From contig NZ_JACCBP010000002.1 of assembly GCF_013408655.1 (NCBI RefSeq), positions 744,001 through 808,000 on the forward strand: a stretch of 64,000 nt of DNA, written 5' to 3'. Made by a program: the position numbers and the translations under genes. Below are positions 26,789-36,636 of the stretch, piece after piece (positions within the stretch are counted from its first letter, which is position 1; every line of letters begins with the position of its first letter). This DNA comes from Pigmentiphaga litoralis (GTDB lineage: Bacteria; Pseudomonadota; Gammaproteobacteria; Burkholderiales; Burkholderiaceae_B). The notes below the pieces were generated by a model that saw only the letters and a program-made list of their open reading frames with translations, ran no database searches and was not told the DNA's origin.

Positions 26789-27772
26789 TCAATTGGCGGT
26801 GATGCCCGCCTGCTTCACGATAGGCGCAAGCATCGCCATCTCCGCTTGAATGCGCGCCGTGATTTCCTCCGGCGTCAGCTCCATCGCTTCGAACGCCTGC
26901 GCCCGCAGCTTGGCTTGCATGTCGGGCGTGCGGGTCATGGCGATCAGGGCGCGATTCAACGCGTCGACGATCGGGCGCGGCGTGCCGGGCGGTGCGAACA
27001 CAGCGTACCAGGACACGATGTTGAAGCCTGGCAGACCGCTTTCATCCAGCGTCGGCACGTCGGGCGTCAGCAGCGAGCGTTCTTTGCCCGTCGAGGCCAG
27101 CATGCGCAGCCGACCGGCCTGGACGGCCGCGATGGACGTCGGATGAAAATCGAACATGAAGGACACCCTGCCGGCCATGACGTCCTGCTGGCCGAGCACA
27201 TTGCCTTTGTAGGGGATGTGGGTGACGTCGATATTCGCCATGCTGCGCAGACGCTCGCCGGCAAGGTGGCCGGTAGCGCCATTGCCGCCGGACGCAAAGC
27301 TGAGCGTGCCCGGTTTTTCCTTGGCCAGCGCAATCAGCTCGCTGACCGATGTCACCGGCAACGCGGGATTGACCAGCAGAAACATGGCGTAGCTGGCCAG
27401 GGCGCCCACAGGCTGCATGTCATCCGGCTTGTACGGCAGGTTTTTATAGATCAGCGGCACCAGCGTGGCCAGGGAACTGCTGCCGAACAGCAGCGTGTAG
27501 CCGTCGGGCGGCGACTTCATCAACGCATCGGCAGCAATGATGCCACCCGCGCCGCCGCGATTTTCGGCAATGACGTTCTGGCCCAGGCTTTCCGCCAGCT
27601 TGGAGGCGACCATCCGGGCAAACTGGTCGGTCGCGCCGCCAGGAGGCTGGTTGATCAGAAAGCGGATGGCGTGGTGGGGATAGGGCGAATCGGCGGACGA
27701 TGCCACCGGAGACATCGCGGTCAGCGCCGCGGCGCACAGCGCGGCTCGACCCCATATTGCAAAGCTGGACAT
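26789..27772 (-). CDS. Bug-family tripartite tricarboxylate transporter receptor (TctC-like)
   Basis: Periplasmic solute-binding protein of the Bug family, which is expanded in Bordetella and its relatives. A signal peptide ends near SPVASSADS. Family hallmarks follow: PGGATDQFARMVA, NVIAENRGGAGGIIAADALM, YTLLFGSS, the binding-loop region SGGNGATGHLAGE and HIPYKGN. Length is 327 residues. No TctA/TctB membrane partners are in the window, which is usual for Bug genes. It is followed by a ketopantoate-reductase-like gene and is divergent from a class II aldolase, suggesting uptake of a small carboxylic acid that these enzymes process. Confidence 0.92.
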   Translation of the reverse strand: MSSFAIWGRAALCAAALTAMSPVASSADSPYPHHAIRFLINQPPGGATDQFARMVASKLAESLGQNVIAENRGGAGGIIAADALMKSPPDGYTLLFGSSSLATLVPLIYKNLPYKPDDMQPVGALASYAMFLLVNPALPVTSVSELIALAKEKPGTLSFASGGNGATGHLAGERLRSMANIDVTHIPYKGNVLGQQDVMAGRVSFMFDFHPTSIAAVQAGRLRMLASTGKERSLLTPDVPTLDESGLPGFNIVSWYAVFAPPGTPRPIVDALNRALIAMTRTPDMQAKLRAQAFEAMELTPEEITARIQAEMAMLAPIVKQAGITAN

Positions 27773-27838
27773 GGCATCACCTTGTTTTGTGACCCTGGCG
27801 GGTCGGGCAAAAGACGGGGGGAGCAGTCAGGCAGGTGC

Positions 27839-27859
27839 CGTTCCGTACGTGGCGGAACG
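27839..27859. promoter_or_regulatory. Inverted repeat in Bug/aldolase divergent promoter region
   Basis: CGTTCCG and CGGAACG, perfect 7-base arms around a 7-base spacer, in the 198-base gap between the divergent Bug and aldolase genes. It is a candidate operator; its regulator is unknown. Confidence 0.35.
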
Positions 27860-27927
27860 TTGCAATTGGCAGAAAGGGAGCGTAGAACGGATGAAGATGC
27901 AGAAAATGTTCGTTAATACTACTCTAA

Positions 27928-27942
27928 TATTGTCAGACAATA
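27928..27942. promoter_or_regulatory. GntR-type operator palindrome TATTGTCAGACAATA
   Basis: Perfect 7-1-7 palindrome whose core TTGTC-A-GACAA fits the GntR/FCD operator pattern (GTM-N-KAC). It lies 29 bases before the aldolase ATG, well placed for repression by an acid-sensing GntR protein. No GntR gene is in the window. Confidence 0.5.
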
Positions 27943-27970
27943 GCTACTTTCCTGCGGTCCCGAGCGTTTC

Positions 27971-28774
27971 ATGATGCCTACCGAGAGAGCCGACGATGTC
28001 CAGCGTAATGAGCTTTTCTTCTGTCCAGCCCCCCTTGCCGACTGTAGTGCCGCCGAATGGCAGGCGCGGGTCGAGTTGTCTGCCTGCTATCGCCTGATGG
28101 CCTTGGCGGGCATCACGGATCTGACGTACAACCATCTGTCGGCGCGCGTGCCCGATGCGCCCGACCAATACCTCATCAAGAGCGAACATCTCTTCTTCGA
28201 TGAAGTCACCGCGTCGTCACTGCTCAAGTACGACCTCGCCGGCACCAAGCTGTCGGGCGAAGGGCAGGTCAGCACGGGCGGACTGGTCATTCATGCAGGC
28301 ATTCTTGAAACGCGCCACGATGTCCAGGCGGTCTTTCATACCCACACCCCGGCCAATATCGCGGTCAGCGCGCAGCGTTGGGGACTGCTGCCGATATCGC
28401 AGCATTCGACGCGATTCTTCAATCGGGTGGCTTATCACGACTCGAACGGGTTTGAATTCAACGTCGACGGCCGAGGCGCGTTGCGCGATTCGCTGGGCGA
28501 CAAGTTCGTGATGGTGCTGCGTAACCACGGGCTGCTGATCGCCGGGCGCAATGTTCCCGAAGCCTTCTACAAGCATCACTTCATGGAAATGGCGTGCGCG
28601 TCGCAGGTGGCCGCGCTCTCGGCGGGTCTCGACAACCTCGTCATCGTGCCCGATGAGGTGGCCGAGCACGCCGCGCTCCAGATCGAGCGCAAAGGCATTG
28701 TCGATGCCAATCAGCGGGACTGGAAAGCCTCGATACGGTACCTGGACCGGATGGCGCCCGAGTACCGCACCTGA
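27971..28774 (+). CDS. Class II aldolase/adducin family protein
   Basis: Zn-dependent aldolase or decarboxylase-like cytosolic enzyme, 267 residues. The family metal site is visible: FHTHTPANIAVSA supplies two histidines near residue 118, and MVLRNHGLLIAGRNVPEAF supplies the third near residue 182. An early NHLSARVP segment matches the phosphate/substrate loop of fuculose-aldolase-like proteins. Which aldol or decarboxylation reaction it performs is unknown. It is divergent from a Bug receptor and lies between two ketopantoate-reductase paralogues, which together look like a small carbohydrate-acid module. Confidence 0.85.
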   Translation: MMPTERADDVQRNELFFCPAPLADCSAAEWQARVELSACYRLMALAGITDLTYNHLSARVPDAPDQYLIKSEHLFFDEVTASSLLKYDLAGTKLSGEGQVSTGGLVIHAGILETRHDVQAVFHTHTPANIAVSAQRWGLLPISQHSTRFFNRVAYHDSNGFEFNVDGRGALRDSLGDKFVMVLRNHGLLIAGRNVPEAFYKHHFMEMACASQVAALSAGLDNLVIVPDEVAEHAALQIERKGIVDANQRDWKASIRYLDRMAPEYRT

Positions 28775-28800
28775 CCCGAGACGCTGCGCGATGCAGCGAG

Positions 28801-29793
28801 CTACGGTTGCGTCACCCGCCGGTTCAACCCCTGCAACAACGGCAGCACCCCATCCAGCGCCGGCGTGGCCACCTGCCTGTCACGCGCCAGCACCTGCAAC
28901 TGACCCAGCAGCGCATCCACTTCCATGGGCCGCCCGGCCAGCACGTCCTGCAACATGGACGGCCGGGCATCGGGCACCTTGGCCGGATCGAGCAGCGCTT
29001 CCACATCCAGATCGGCGTCCACCGGGAAGCCCGACGCGTGCGACACGGCAATCACTTCGTTGATCAACGCCCGCGACAGGTCCCGGATGCCGGGTTCCAG
29101 CAGGCGTTCCCGCGCCGTGAGCCCGGTCAGCGCGCAGATCGGATTGACCGACACGTTCAGCACCAGCTTGCTGAAGATGTCGCGGCGCAGGTCGGTCCGG
29201 GCGGCCACTTCGATGCCGGCGCAAGCAAACAGATCGACCACCGACGTGAGCCGGGGCGACAGGCTGCCGTCCGGTTCGCCCAGCAGGAAGCGGCTGTGGC
29301 CACGGTTGGTGATCTCGCCGGGGGCCGTCACCTCGTTGGGCGAATAGATCACGCCACCCAGGACGGCGTCGGCGCCCAGGCCGTCGCGCAGCGCCCGGGC
29401 CGGGTCGATCAGATCGAGCGGCACGGTCGTTGCCGGATGCCCAGCCGGCAGGCCGTGGGACCACCACCAGGGAATGCCATTGATCAGGAACAGCACGGGC
29501 GCACCCGGCGCGCGCAGCGCGGCCAGCGCCGGGGCCGCGTCGGGCAAGGACGTCGCCTTCAGCGTCACGATGATCAGGTCCTGCGGCGGCAGGTCGGCCG
29601 GGTTGTCGGTGGCCACCTCCGGCCGCACCGTGGTGCGTTGATCCTTCTGGATCAGGGTCAGGCCCCGCTCGCGTATCGCCGCCAGGTGGGCGCCGCGCGC
29701 CACTACCGACACCTCGGCCACGCCTGCCGAGGCCAGGTGGACGGCCACATTGCCACCCACGGCGCCCGCCCCAAAGATCGTCACTGTCTTCAT
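28801..29793 (-). CDS. Ketopantoate reductase family protein (PanE/ApbA-like), copy 2
   Basis: Paralogue of the gene at 25777-26775, with the same layout and clearly over half identical residues along the first 180 positions. Shared features are FGAGAVGGNVAV, PPQDL-IVTLKAT, RAPGAPVLFL and GGVIYSPNEV. The active-site region NGIPWWWSHGLP is kept. Length is 330 residues. It converges on the aldolase gene and stands just downstream of the valS terminator. A local duplication followed by divergence is the simplest reading. The physiological substrate, pantoate precursor or another 2-oxo acid, is not determinable here. Confidence 0.85.
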   Translation of the reverse strand: MKTVTIFGAGAVGGNVAVHLASAGVAEVSVVARGAHLAAIRERGLTLIQKDQRTTVRPEVATDNPADLPPQDLIIVTLKATSLPDAAPALAALRAPGAPVLFLINGIPWWWSHGLPAGHPATTVPLDLIDPARALRDGLGADAVLGGVIYSPNEVTAPGEITNRGHSRFLLGEPDGSLSPRLTSVVDLFACAGIEVAARTDLRRDIFSKLVLNVSVNPICALTGLTARERLLEPGIRDLSRALINEVIAVSHASGFPVDADLDVEALLDPAKVPDARPSMLQDVLAGRPMEVDALLGQLQVLARDRQVATPALDGVLPLLQGLNRRVTQP

Positions 29794-29823
29794 GTGTGTT
29801 CCTTCAGCCTGAAGCCAACAGAT

Positions 29824-29860
29824 AAAAAAACGGGTGACCGCCTTCGCGATGCACCCGTTT
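29824..29860 (-). terminator. Terminator of valS
   Basis: Nine-base stem AAACGGGTG / CACCCGTTT with a 15-base loop, followed on the minus strand by seven Ts. It starts 21 bases after the valS stop. Confidence 0.75.
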
Positions 29861-29881
29861 CGTGGTTCCTGGCCAGCCGCC

Positions 29882-32734
29882 TTACTTCAGGCGCTGACGC
29901 TGTTCCCGAACCTTGGCCAGTGTGTCGTTGAACTGGGCCATCCGGGCTTTTTCCTGGTCCACCACCGCGGCCGGCGCCCGGGCAACAAAGCTCTCGTTGC
30001 TCAGCTTGGCCGTTGTCTTGGCAATCTCGCCTTCCAGCCGCGCGATTTCCTTGTCCAGGCGTGCCTGCTCCGCGGCCACATCGATCTCGATATGCAGCAT
30101 CAGGCGCGCCTGGCCGACCACCTGCACCGGCGCACCCACGTCGGGCAGGGTGTCCATGACGTTGACTTCACTCAACCGGGCCAGCGCAGCCAGGTACGGG
30201 CCGTTGCGCTCCAGCGTCGCGCGGTCGCCGGTCACGTTCAGCGGGGCTTTCTGCGACGGCGGCACGTTCATTTCGCCGCGCAGGGCACGCACGGCATCGA
30301 TCTGCGCCTTCAGTTCCGCCATGGCGGCTTCGGCGGCTTCGTCGATCTTTTCGGGCTGCGACACCGGGTAGGGCTGCACGCCAATCGACGTGGCGACATC
30401 CGCGCTGCGCTTGCCGGCGACGACCGACACCTTCTGCCACAGTTCTTCGGTAATGAAGGGGATGATCGGGTGCGCCAGGCGCAGCACGGTTTCCAGCACG
30501 CGGATCAGCGTGCGGCGCGTGCCGCGCTGCTGCGCATCGGTGCCGCGTTGCAGCTGGACCTTGGCCAGTTCCAGATACCAGTCGCAGTATTCGTCCCACA
30601 CGAAGCGGTACAGCGACGTCGAAATGTTGTCGAAGCGGTAGTCTTCAAAGCCGCGGGCAATGTCGGCTTCGGTGCGCTGCAGCTGGCTGATGATCCAGTT
30701 GTCGTACACCGACAGCTCGATGTCGGCCGACTCGTCCAGCCCGCAGTCCTTGCCTTCCACGTTCATCAGCACGAAACGTGTGGCGTTCCAGAGCTTGTTG
30801 CAGAAGTTGCGATAGCCTTCGCAGCGCTTCAGGTCGAAGTTGATGTTGCGGCCCAGGGTCGCGTACGCGGCCATGGTGAAGCGCAGCGCATCGGCGCCAA
30901 ACGCCGGAATGCCTTCCGGGAATTCCTTTTTCGTTTTCTTGGCGATGCTCTCGGCCTGCTTCGGATTCATCAGGCCGGTGGTGCGCTTGGCCAGCAGGCC
31001 GTCCAGCGCAATGCCGTCGATCAGGTCCACCGGGTCCAGGGTGTTGCCCTTGGACTTGCTCATCTTCTGGCCTTCCGCATCGCGGATCAGGCCGTGCACA
31101 TACACATGGCGGAACGGCACCTGGCCGGTGAAGTGGGTCGTCATCATCACCATCCGGGCGATCCAGAAGAAGATGATGTCGAAACCCGTGACCAGCACCG
31201 ACGACGGCAGGTACTTGGACATGTCCGGCGTCTGCTCGGGCCAGCCCATGGTCGTGAACGGCACCAGGGCCGACGAGAACCACGTATCCAGCACGTCAGG
31301 ATCGCGGGTCAGCGGACCGGTCACGCCGGCCGCCAGCGCTTGCGCCTGGGCGTCGGCTTCGGACCGGGCCACGAAGATCTGGCCGTCCTCGGCATACCAG
31401 GCCGGGATCTGGTGGCCCCACCAGAGCTGCCGTGAAATGCACCAGTCCTGGATGTTGTTCAGCCACTGGTTGTACGTGGTGGTCCAGTTTTCGGGATAGA
31501 ACTTGACGCGGCCATTGGCCACGACTTCCAGCGCGACGTCGGTAATCGACTTGCCTGGATGGATCGTGCCTTCGGGCGCCGGCTTGCTCATTGCCACGAA
31601 CCACTGATCGGTCAGCATGGGTTCGATGACCGAGTTGGTCCGGTCGCCGCGCGGCACCATCAGCTTGTGTTTCTTGACTTCGACCAGCAGGCCCAGCGCT
31701 TCCAGGTCGGCCACGATGCGCTTGCGCGCCTCGAAGCGTTCCAGGCCTCGATACGCTTCAGGCGCTTCGTCGTTGATCATCGCGTCGAGCGTCAGCACCG
31801 AAATCATCGGCAGGCCGTGGCGCTGGCCAACGGCGTAGTCGTTGAAGTCGTGCGCAGGCGTCACCTTGACCACGCCGGTGCCGAATTCGCGGTCCACGTA
31901 GTCGTCGGCGATCACCGGGATCAGGCGGTCGGTCAGCGGGAGGCGGACCTGGCGGCCGATCAGCGCGGCATACCGTTCGTCTTCCGGGTGGACCATGACG
32001 GCCACGTCGCCCAGCATCGTTTCCGGACGGGTCGTGGCGACCACCACCGATTCATCGGAGTCGGCCAGCGGATAACGGATGTGCCACATGTGGCCATCTT
32101 CTTCCTCGCTGATCACTTCCAGGTCGCTGACGGCGGTGCCCAGCTTCGGGTCCCAGTTCACCAGACGCTTGCCGCGGTAGATCAGGCCCTGCTCATACAG
32201 ACGCGCAAAGGTCTCGGTCACGCCGCGCGACATGTCGTCGCTCATGGTGAAGTATTCGCGGTTCCAGTCGGGGGACGTGCCCAGCCGGCGCATCTGCCCG
32301 GTGATCGTGCCGCCCGAATATTCCTTCCATTCCCACACCTTCTTGATGAAGGCGTCGCGGCCCAGGTCGTGACGGCTGACCTTTTGTGCGTCCAGCTGGC
32401 GTTCGACCACGATCTGCGTGGCGATACCGGCATGGTCGGTGCCCGGCACCCACACGGTGTCGTAGCCGCGCATGCGGTGGTAGCGGGTCAGGCCATCCAT
32501 GATGGTCTGGTTGAAGGCGTGACCCATGTGCAGCGTGCCGGTCACGTTCGGCGGCGGCAACTGGATCGCGAAGGCCTCGGCATTCTTGTCCGACTTGACG
32601 TGGACCCCGCCCGCGAAGTCGCCACGCTTTTCCCATTCCGGGTACCAGCGGGCTTCGATCGGCGCGGGCTCGAAGCTCTTGGGGAGTTCGTCGGTCGCGA
32701 TAGGAGGGGTCGTGTCAGCTTGGGTCATCAACAT
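29882..32734 (-). CDS. valS: Valine--tRNA ligase
   Basis: Class Ia synthetase charging tRNA-Val. The HIGH motif is present as [17 protein letters not shown] at about residue 59, the editing domain as [18 protein letters not shown], and the KMSKS loop as [15 protein letters not shown]-terminal coiled coil ([18 protein letters not shown]) closes the 950-residue protein, as in bacterial ValRS. The ATG at 32728 has better spacing to the weak GGA than the one at 32734. It is the last gene of the pepA-holC-DUF2486-valS run, an order common in proteobacteria. Confidence 0.97.
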   Translation of the reverse strand: MLMTQADTTPPIATDELPKSFEPAPIEARWYPEWEKRGDFAGGVHVKSDKNAEAFAIQLPPPNVTGTLHMGHAFNQTIMDGLTRYHRMRGYDTVWVPGTDHAGIATQIVVERQLDAQKVSRHDLGRDAFIKKVWEWKEYSGGTITGQMRRLGTSPDWNREYFTMSDDMSRGVTETFARLYEQGLIYRGKRLVNWDPKLGTAVSDLEVISEEEDGHMWHIRYPLADSDESVVVATTRPETMLGDVAVMVHPEDERYAALIGRQVRLPLTDRLIPVIADDYVDREFGTGVVKVTPAHDFNDYAVGQRHGLPMISVLTLDAMINDEAPEAYRGLERFEARKRIVADLEALGLLVEVKKHKLMVPRGDRTNSVIEPMLTDQWFVAMSKPAPEGTIHPGKSITDVALEVVANGRVKFYPENWTTTYNQWLNNIQDWCISRQLWWGHQIPAWYAEDGQIFVARSEADAQAQALAAGVTGPLTRDPDVLDTWFSSALVPFTTMGWPEQTPDMSKYLPSSVLVTGFDIIFFWIARMVMMTTHFTGQVPFRHVYVHGLIRDAEGQKMSKSKGNTLDPVDLIDGIALDGLLAKRTTGLMNPKQAESIAKKTKKEFPEGIPAFGADALRFTMAAYATLGRNINFDLKRCEGYRNFCNKLWNATRFVLMNVEGKDCGLDESADIELSVYDNWIISQLQRTEADIARGFEDYRFDNISTSLYRFVWDEYCDWYLELAKVQLQRGTDAQQRGTRRTLIRVLETVLRLAHPIIPFITEELWQKVSVVAGKRSADVATSIGVQPYPVSQPEKIDEAAEAAMAELKAQIDAVRALRGEMNVPPSQKAPLNVTGDRATLERNGPYLAALARLSEVNVMDTLPDVGAPVQVVGQARLMLHIEIDVAAEQARLDKEIARLEGEIAKTTAKLSNESFVARAPAAVVDQEKARMAQFNDTLAKVREQRQRLK

Positions 32735-32824
32735 TCCGGGAAAAGCAGGTCAGGGCGCGCGCCGATGTTCGGGGCGCCAGAGTCAACCGACCATTTTAGG
32801 CGATCGGGCGCAGCGGTGGGGCGC

Positions 32825-33262
32825 TCAGGGCAGGGGGTCGTCGGCTCGCGGACGGGGGCGTTGCTGCTCGACGACGGCGGTCTGGCGGATCAGTTCCTTG
32901 TTCAGGCCTTCGTCCAGCATGCGGGAGATTTCATCGCGCAACTGGTCGGCCACGTCGTCCATCACGCGGTCGACGGCGGCGGCGATGTGCTGCTGCATGC
33001 GCGCCCGCAGAATGGGTTCGATGCGGCGGTGCACGTCTTCGAGCAGCGCGGTGCGCATGTCGTTGAACAGGGTCTCGTCGACGAAACCGCCGCTGCGCGG
33101 CACATCGACGGCCTGCTGGATCAGCGGCAGTGGCGGGGCGGGCGCTGTCGTCGGGGCAGGGGCCCCGGCCTCGGTGGCCGGCGCCGTGGCAGGCACCTCG
33201 ATCACTTCGGTCAGCACCGGAATGCTCGGGTCGTCGCGGGAAATCAGGGGGTCGATAGACAT
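32825..33262 (-). CDS. DUF2486 family protein
   Basis: 145-residue protein of unknown function typical of betaproteobacterial holC-valS intervals. The N-terminus starts MSIDPLISRDDPSIPVLTEV and continues with a Pro/Ala/Thr-rich linker to about residue 45. The C-terminal 90 residues are charged and helical (ALLEDVHRRIEPILRARMQQ onward), likely a coiled-coil or dimerising segment. There is no signal peptide. It starts one base after the holC stop codon, so the two are translationally linked. The domain call comes from the characteristic N-terminus and synteny. Confidence 0.75.
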   Translation of the reverse strand: MSIDPLISRDDPSIPVLTEVIEVPATAPATEAGAPAPTTAPAPPLPLIQQAVDVPRSGGFVDETLFNDMRTALLEDVHRRIEPILRARMQQHIAAAVDRVMDDVADQLRDEISRMLDEGLNKELIRQTAVVEQQRPRPRADDPLP

Positions 33263-33263
33263 A

Positions 33264-33695
33264 TCAGGGCAATTCCTGGGTCGCCAGATCGTGCTTGACG
33301 ATCTGGTGGCCGCATTCTTGATAGAAGCGCCAGCGGGCGCGGGCTGCCTCGCGCTCGGACGCGTCGTTCGACACGATCTCGATCACCCGGCGAAACCGGG
33401 TGTAGATCGGCGGCCAGCTGTCGTCGAGGTTGAGGAGCCATTCATGGTGCGGGGTTTCGGCGTCCGACGAGGTCAGCACCACCGGCGTCTGTGCCGCCAG
33501 CGGATCGTCGAAGGCCACATGCGGCACGAAGGCCAGGTCGTCGAAGGCCCACAGCAGCCGGTCGAACTGGCCCAGCCGGTTGGTGTCGCGGCAATACACC
33601 ACCAGCTTCTGGCCTGCCTGGACGCGTTTGACCGCAACCTGGCAGGCCGTCCGCAGGCGGTCGGGCGCACCGAACGCAAAGTCGATCTCGGTCAT
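33264..33695 (-). CDS. holC: DNA polymerase III chi subunit
   Basis: Clamp-loader accessory subunit that binds SSB and links it to the psi subunit. The 143-residue protein starts MTEIDFAFGAPDRLRTACQV. It has the family blocks VVYCRDTNRLGQFDRLLWAF, FVPHV and VVLTSSD, and the C-terminal ARARWRFYQECGHQIVKHDL. It lies 37 bases after pepA and one base before the DUF2486 gene, the normal pepA-holC-valS arrangement. Confidence 0.92.
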   Translation of the reverse strand: MTEIDFAFGAPDRLRTACQVAVKRVQAGQKLVVYCRDTNRLGQFDRLLWAFDDLAFVPHVAFDDPLAAQTPVVLTSSDAETPHHEWLLNLDDSWPPIYTRFRRVIEIVSNDASEREAARARWRFYQECGHQIVKHDLATQELP

Positions 33696-33732
33696 GCCGC
33701 AACCGTCGGGGCGGGGGAGGGCGCCCGGCGCA

Positions 33733-35292
33733 TCACACCAGGCTGATCAGGAATTGCGACAGCAGCGGGACCGGGCGGCCCGTGGCGCCCTTGTCCTTGC
33801 CGCTGCGCCATGCCGTGCCGGCGATGTCCAGGTGGGCCCAGCGATAGGCCTTGGTATAGCGCGACAGGAAGCACGCCGCCGTGACCGCGCCGCCCGGAGG
33901 CCCGCCAATATTGGCCATGTCGGCAAAGTTCGACTTGAGCTGGTCCTGGTATTCATCGTCCATCGGCAGGCGCCACACCGGGTCCATGGCCTGGCGCGAT
34001 ACCGCCGTCAGGGCGTCTGCCAGCGCGTCGTCCTTGGTGAACAGGCCGGTGTTGACGTGACCCAGCGCCGTAACGCATGCGCCGGTCAGCGTGGCGATGT
34101 CGATCACGCACGACGGCTTGAAGCGCTCGACGTAGGTGAGCGCGTCGCACAGGATCAGCCGGCCTTCGGCGTCGGTGTTCAGGATTTCGATGGTCTGGCC
34201 CGACATGCTGGTGACCACATCGCCCGGCTTGTTCGCGCGGCCGCTCGGCATGTTTTCGCATGCCGGGACCACACCGATCACGTCGATCGGCAGCTGCATT
34301 TCGGCCACGGCGCTCATCGTGCCGAACACGCTGGCCGCGCCGCACATGTCGTACTTCATTTCGTCCATGCCCGATGCCGGCTTGATCGAAATGCCGCCCG
34401 AGTCAAAGGTAATGCCCTTGCCGACCAGCACGACCGGGGCGTTGGCGCTGCCGGCCGCGCCACCTGCGGCAGCGGCCGCAGCGGCTGCGGCCTTGCCACG
34501 TGGCACCTTGGCGGGTGCGGGCGCCAGCTTGCTGCCTTCGTAGCGCATCACGATGAACTTGGGCGCTTCGTACGAACTGCGCGCGACCGACAGGAACGAT
34601 CCCATGTTCAGCGCTTCGATCTGGCGGCGATCCAGGACTTCGACGCGGAACTTGAGCGCGCGGCCCATCTTCTTGGCGGTGTCGCCCAGATAGGTGGGGG
34701 TGCAGATGTTCGGGGGCAGGTTGCCCAGGTCCTTGGCGACCGTCATGCCATTGGCAATGGCGCGGCCCTGGGCCATGCCGGCCTCGGCTTCCTTGGCGTC
34801 GGCCTTGTCCACGGCCAGCAGCAGCTTGGCCAGCTTGGGGCGGACGACCGGCTCGCGCTTGCCGAAGGTGCCGTCATAGCGGTAGGTGACGTCGCCCGCG
34901 GCGATCGCCAGCAGGCGGGCGCGCGTGCGCACGTCGCAGCCTTCGATCGGCAGCGCGGCCAGGGTCAGCACGGCTTCGGTGGCGCCAGTGGTCACGACGG
35001 CCTGCAAGGCCGCGCGGTAGCTGCTGGACAGCACCTTGGCGGTGTAGCCGGCCTGCGGGCCGAGGCCCACCAGGACCACGCGCTGGGCGGCAACGCCGGT
35101 CAGGCTGCGCAGCACCAGGGTCTCGCCGGCGCGCCCCTTGAATTCATTCTTGACCACGTCGCGAATGGCGCCCGCAAGCGCCCGGTCGACCACGTCGGCG
35201 GCCGGTGTCAGCACGCCGTCGGCGAATACGCCGACGACCAGCGCGGCCGTTTTGATCTTCTCGGGTGACGAGGTCTGTGTGCTAAAGTCCAT
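33733..35292 (-). CDS. pepA: Leucyl aminopeptidase PepA (with polyalanine insert)
   Basis: M17 cytosolic aminopeptidase with two catalytic metals. The signature NTDAEGRL lies near residue 387, and other metal ligands lie in [15 protein letters not shown] and YDMCGAA. The N-terminal macro-like domain is present. Just before the catalytic domain (about residues 263-285) is an insertion with nine consecutive alanines followed by GG, which lengthens the usual 500 residues to 519; its coding DNA is a GC-rich repeat. E. coli PepA also binds DNA in recombination and carAB control; that role is not inferable here. It is divergent from lptF over 76 bases. Confidence 0.93.
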   Translation of the reverse strand: MDFSTQTSSPEKIKTAALVVGVFADGVLTPAADVVDRALAGAIRDVVKNEFKGRAGETLVLRSLTGVAAQRVVLVGLGPQAGYTAKVLSSSYRAALQAVVTTGATEAVLTLAALPIEGCDVRTRARLLAIAAGDVTYRYDGTFGKREPVVRPKLAKLLLAVDKADAKEAEAGMAQGRAIANGMTVAKDLGNLPPNICTPTYLGDTAKKMGRALKFRVEVLDRRQIEALNMGSFLSVARSSYEAPKFIVMRYEGSKLAPAPAKVPRGKAAAAAAAAAGGAAGSANAPVVLVGKGITFDSGGISIKPASGMDEMKYDMCGAASVFGTMSAVAEMQLPIDVIGVVPACENMPSGRANKPGDVVTSMSGQTIEILNTDAEGRLILCDALTYVERFKPSCVIDIATLTGACVTALGHVNTGLFTKDDALADALTAVSRQAMDPVWRLPMDDEYQDQLKSNFADMANIGGPPGGAVTAACFLSRYTKAYRWAHLDIAGTAWRSGKDKGATGRPVPLLSQFLISLV

Positions 35293-35368
35293 GCGCGATT
35301 CTTCCTATATGTAGTCGCGAGATTCCCAATTATCCCGCAGATGCGGATCCGTCGCACAAAGCATTCCA

Positions 35369-36454
35369 TTGTCCCTTTTCCAGCGCTCCGTCAAAGACGA
35401 ACTCACCAGCCACGGCAGCGTCGTGTTCTCGACGCTCGTCGTGGTGTGGATCAGTGTGCTCATGGTGCGCCTGCTCGGCGAAGCCGCGGCCGGGCGCATC
35501 GGTGCGGACGTGGTGATGGGCATCGCGGCGTTCTCGTCGATCAATTCGATGCCGACGATAATTGCCGTGTCGGCCTTCATTGCCGTGCTGACCACCGTGA
35601 CCCGCAACTATCGCGAGTCCGAAATGGTGGTCTGGTTCGCCAGCGGCCTCAGCCTGCTCGACTGGTTCAAGCCCATCCTGCGTTTTGCCATCCCGACCGC
35701 CCTGGTGGTGGCTGCCTTCACCATGTTCGCGTCGCCGTGGGCCTATCGCCAGATCAACGACTACCGCGACCGCTATGAAGCACGGTCCGACGTCGCCAAG
35801 ATCACGCCGGGCCAGTTCCTGGAATCGAACGGTGTCGACCGGGTGTTCTTTGTCGAGTCGGCCACCGACCTGGCCGACAAGGTCGGCAACGTGTTCGTGC
35901 GCTGGATCGAAAATGGCCGCCTGAACGTGCTGACGTCCGGCACCGGCACGATCGAAGAGGAAGCCAACGGCGACCGCTTCATGGTGCTGTCGTCGGGGCA
36001 TCGCTATGAGCTGATGCCCGGGTCGCCGGAATTCCGGCTCATGAGCTTTGAAAAGTACGGCGTCCGCATGGAACGCAAGAACGAAGCTTCGTCCGACGAT
36101 CCGTCCACCAAGTCACGTCCCACGATGGACCTGCTGCAAGACCCCGACCTGAAAGCGCGCGGCGAACTGCTGTGGCGCGTCAGCCTGCCGCTGCTCGCCA
36201 TCAACCTGGCCATGCTGGCGATTCCGCTGGGGGCGGTGAACCCGCGCCTGGGCCGGTCGGGCGACGTGGTGATCGCGCTGCTGGTGGCCCTGTTCTATCT
36301 GAACATGGTCAACCTGGCCAAGGCCTGGGTCAACAACGGGCGCGTGGATGTGTTCGTGGCGTTGATTGCGCTGCATGGCACGGTCGCGCTGCTGACAGCC
36401 ATCCTGATGTTTTTCCGGATGCGCCTGCGGGCACCGAAGGCGGCCGCGGCCTGA
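35369..36454 (+). CDS. lptF: LPS export ABC transporter permease LptF (TTG start)
   Basis: Inner-membrane permease of the LptB2FGC machine that extracts lipopolysaccharide. The family start MSLFQRSVKDEL is read from a TTG at 35369. No in-frame ATG lies near it and no clear Shine-Dalgarno precedes it. Membrane segments cover residues about 15-40, 50-75 and 100-120, then a large periplasmic jellyroll, then three C-terminal helices. Length is 361 residues. The usual partner lptG does not follow; cysB comes next after 182 bases. Divergence from pepA is a conserved arrangement. Confidence 0.9.
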   Translation: MSLFQRSVKDELTSHGSVVFSTLVVVWISVLMVRLLGEAAAGRIGADVVMGIAAFSSINSMPTIIAVSAFIAVLTTVTRNYRESEMVVWFASGLSLLDWFKPILRFAIPTALVVAAFTMFASPWAYRQINDYRDRYEARSDVAKITPGQFLESNGVDRVFFVESATDLADKVGNVFVRWIENGRLNVLTSGTGTIEEEANGDRFMVLSSGHRYELMPGSPEFRLMSFEKYGVRMERKNEASSDDPSTKSRPTMDLLQDPDLKARGELLWRVSLPLLAINLAMLAIPLGAVNPRLGRSGDVVIALLVALFYLNMVNLAKAWVNNGRVDVFVALIALHGTVALLTAILMFFRMRLRAPKAAAA

Positions 36455-36636
36455 TCCTGGCCGGGTCGTGGCCGCTTCTTGCGAGCTTCCTGCCCGTCTC
36501 CTGCCCATCTCCCGACTGCCTTCTGCGCAGCCGGACTTTGCATATAGCCAAATTGAATTAAGTGGCTGGTGCTTATTACCTTATGATCTTAGTCAACTGG
36601 GCATAGCCCGCTGATCTTCATAAGAACACACCACCC

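Noticed and set aside
31559..33298. Long frame antisense to valS and the DUF2486 gene
   Set aside because: No recognisable motif, runs through two genuine genes, and has typical antisense codon composition.
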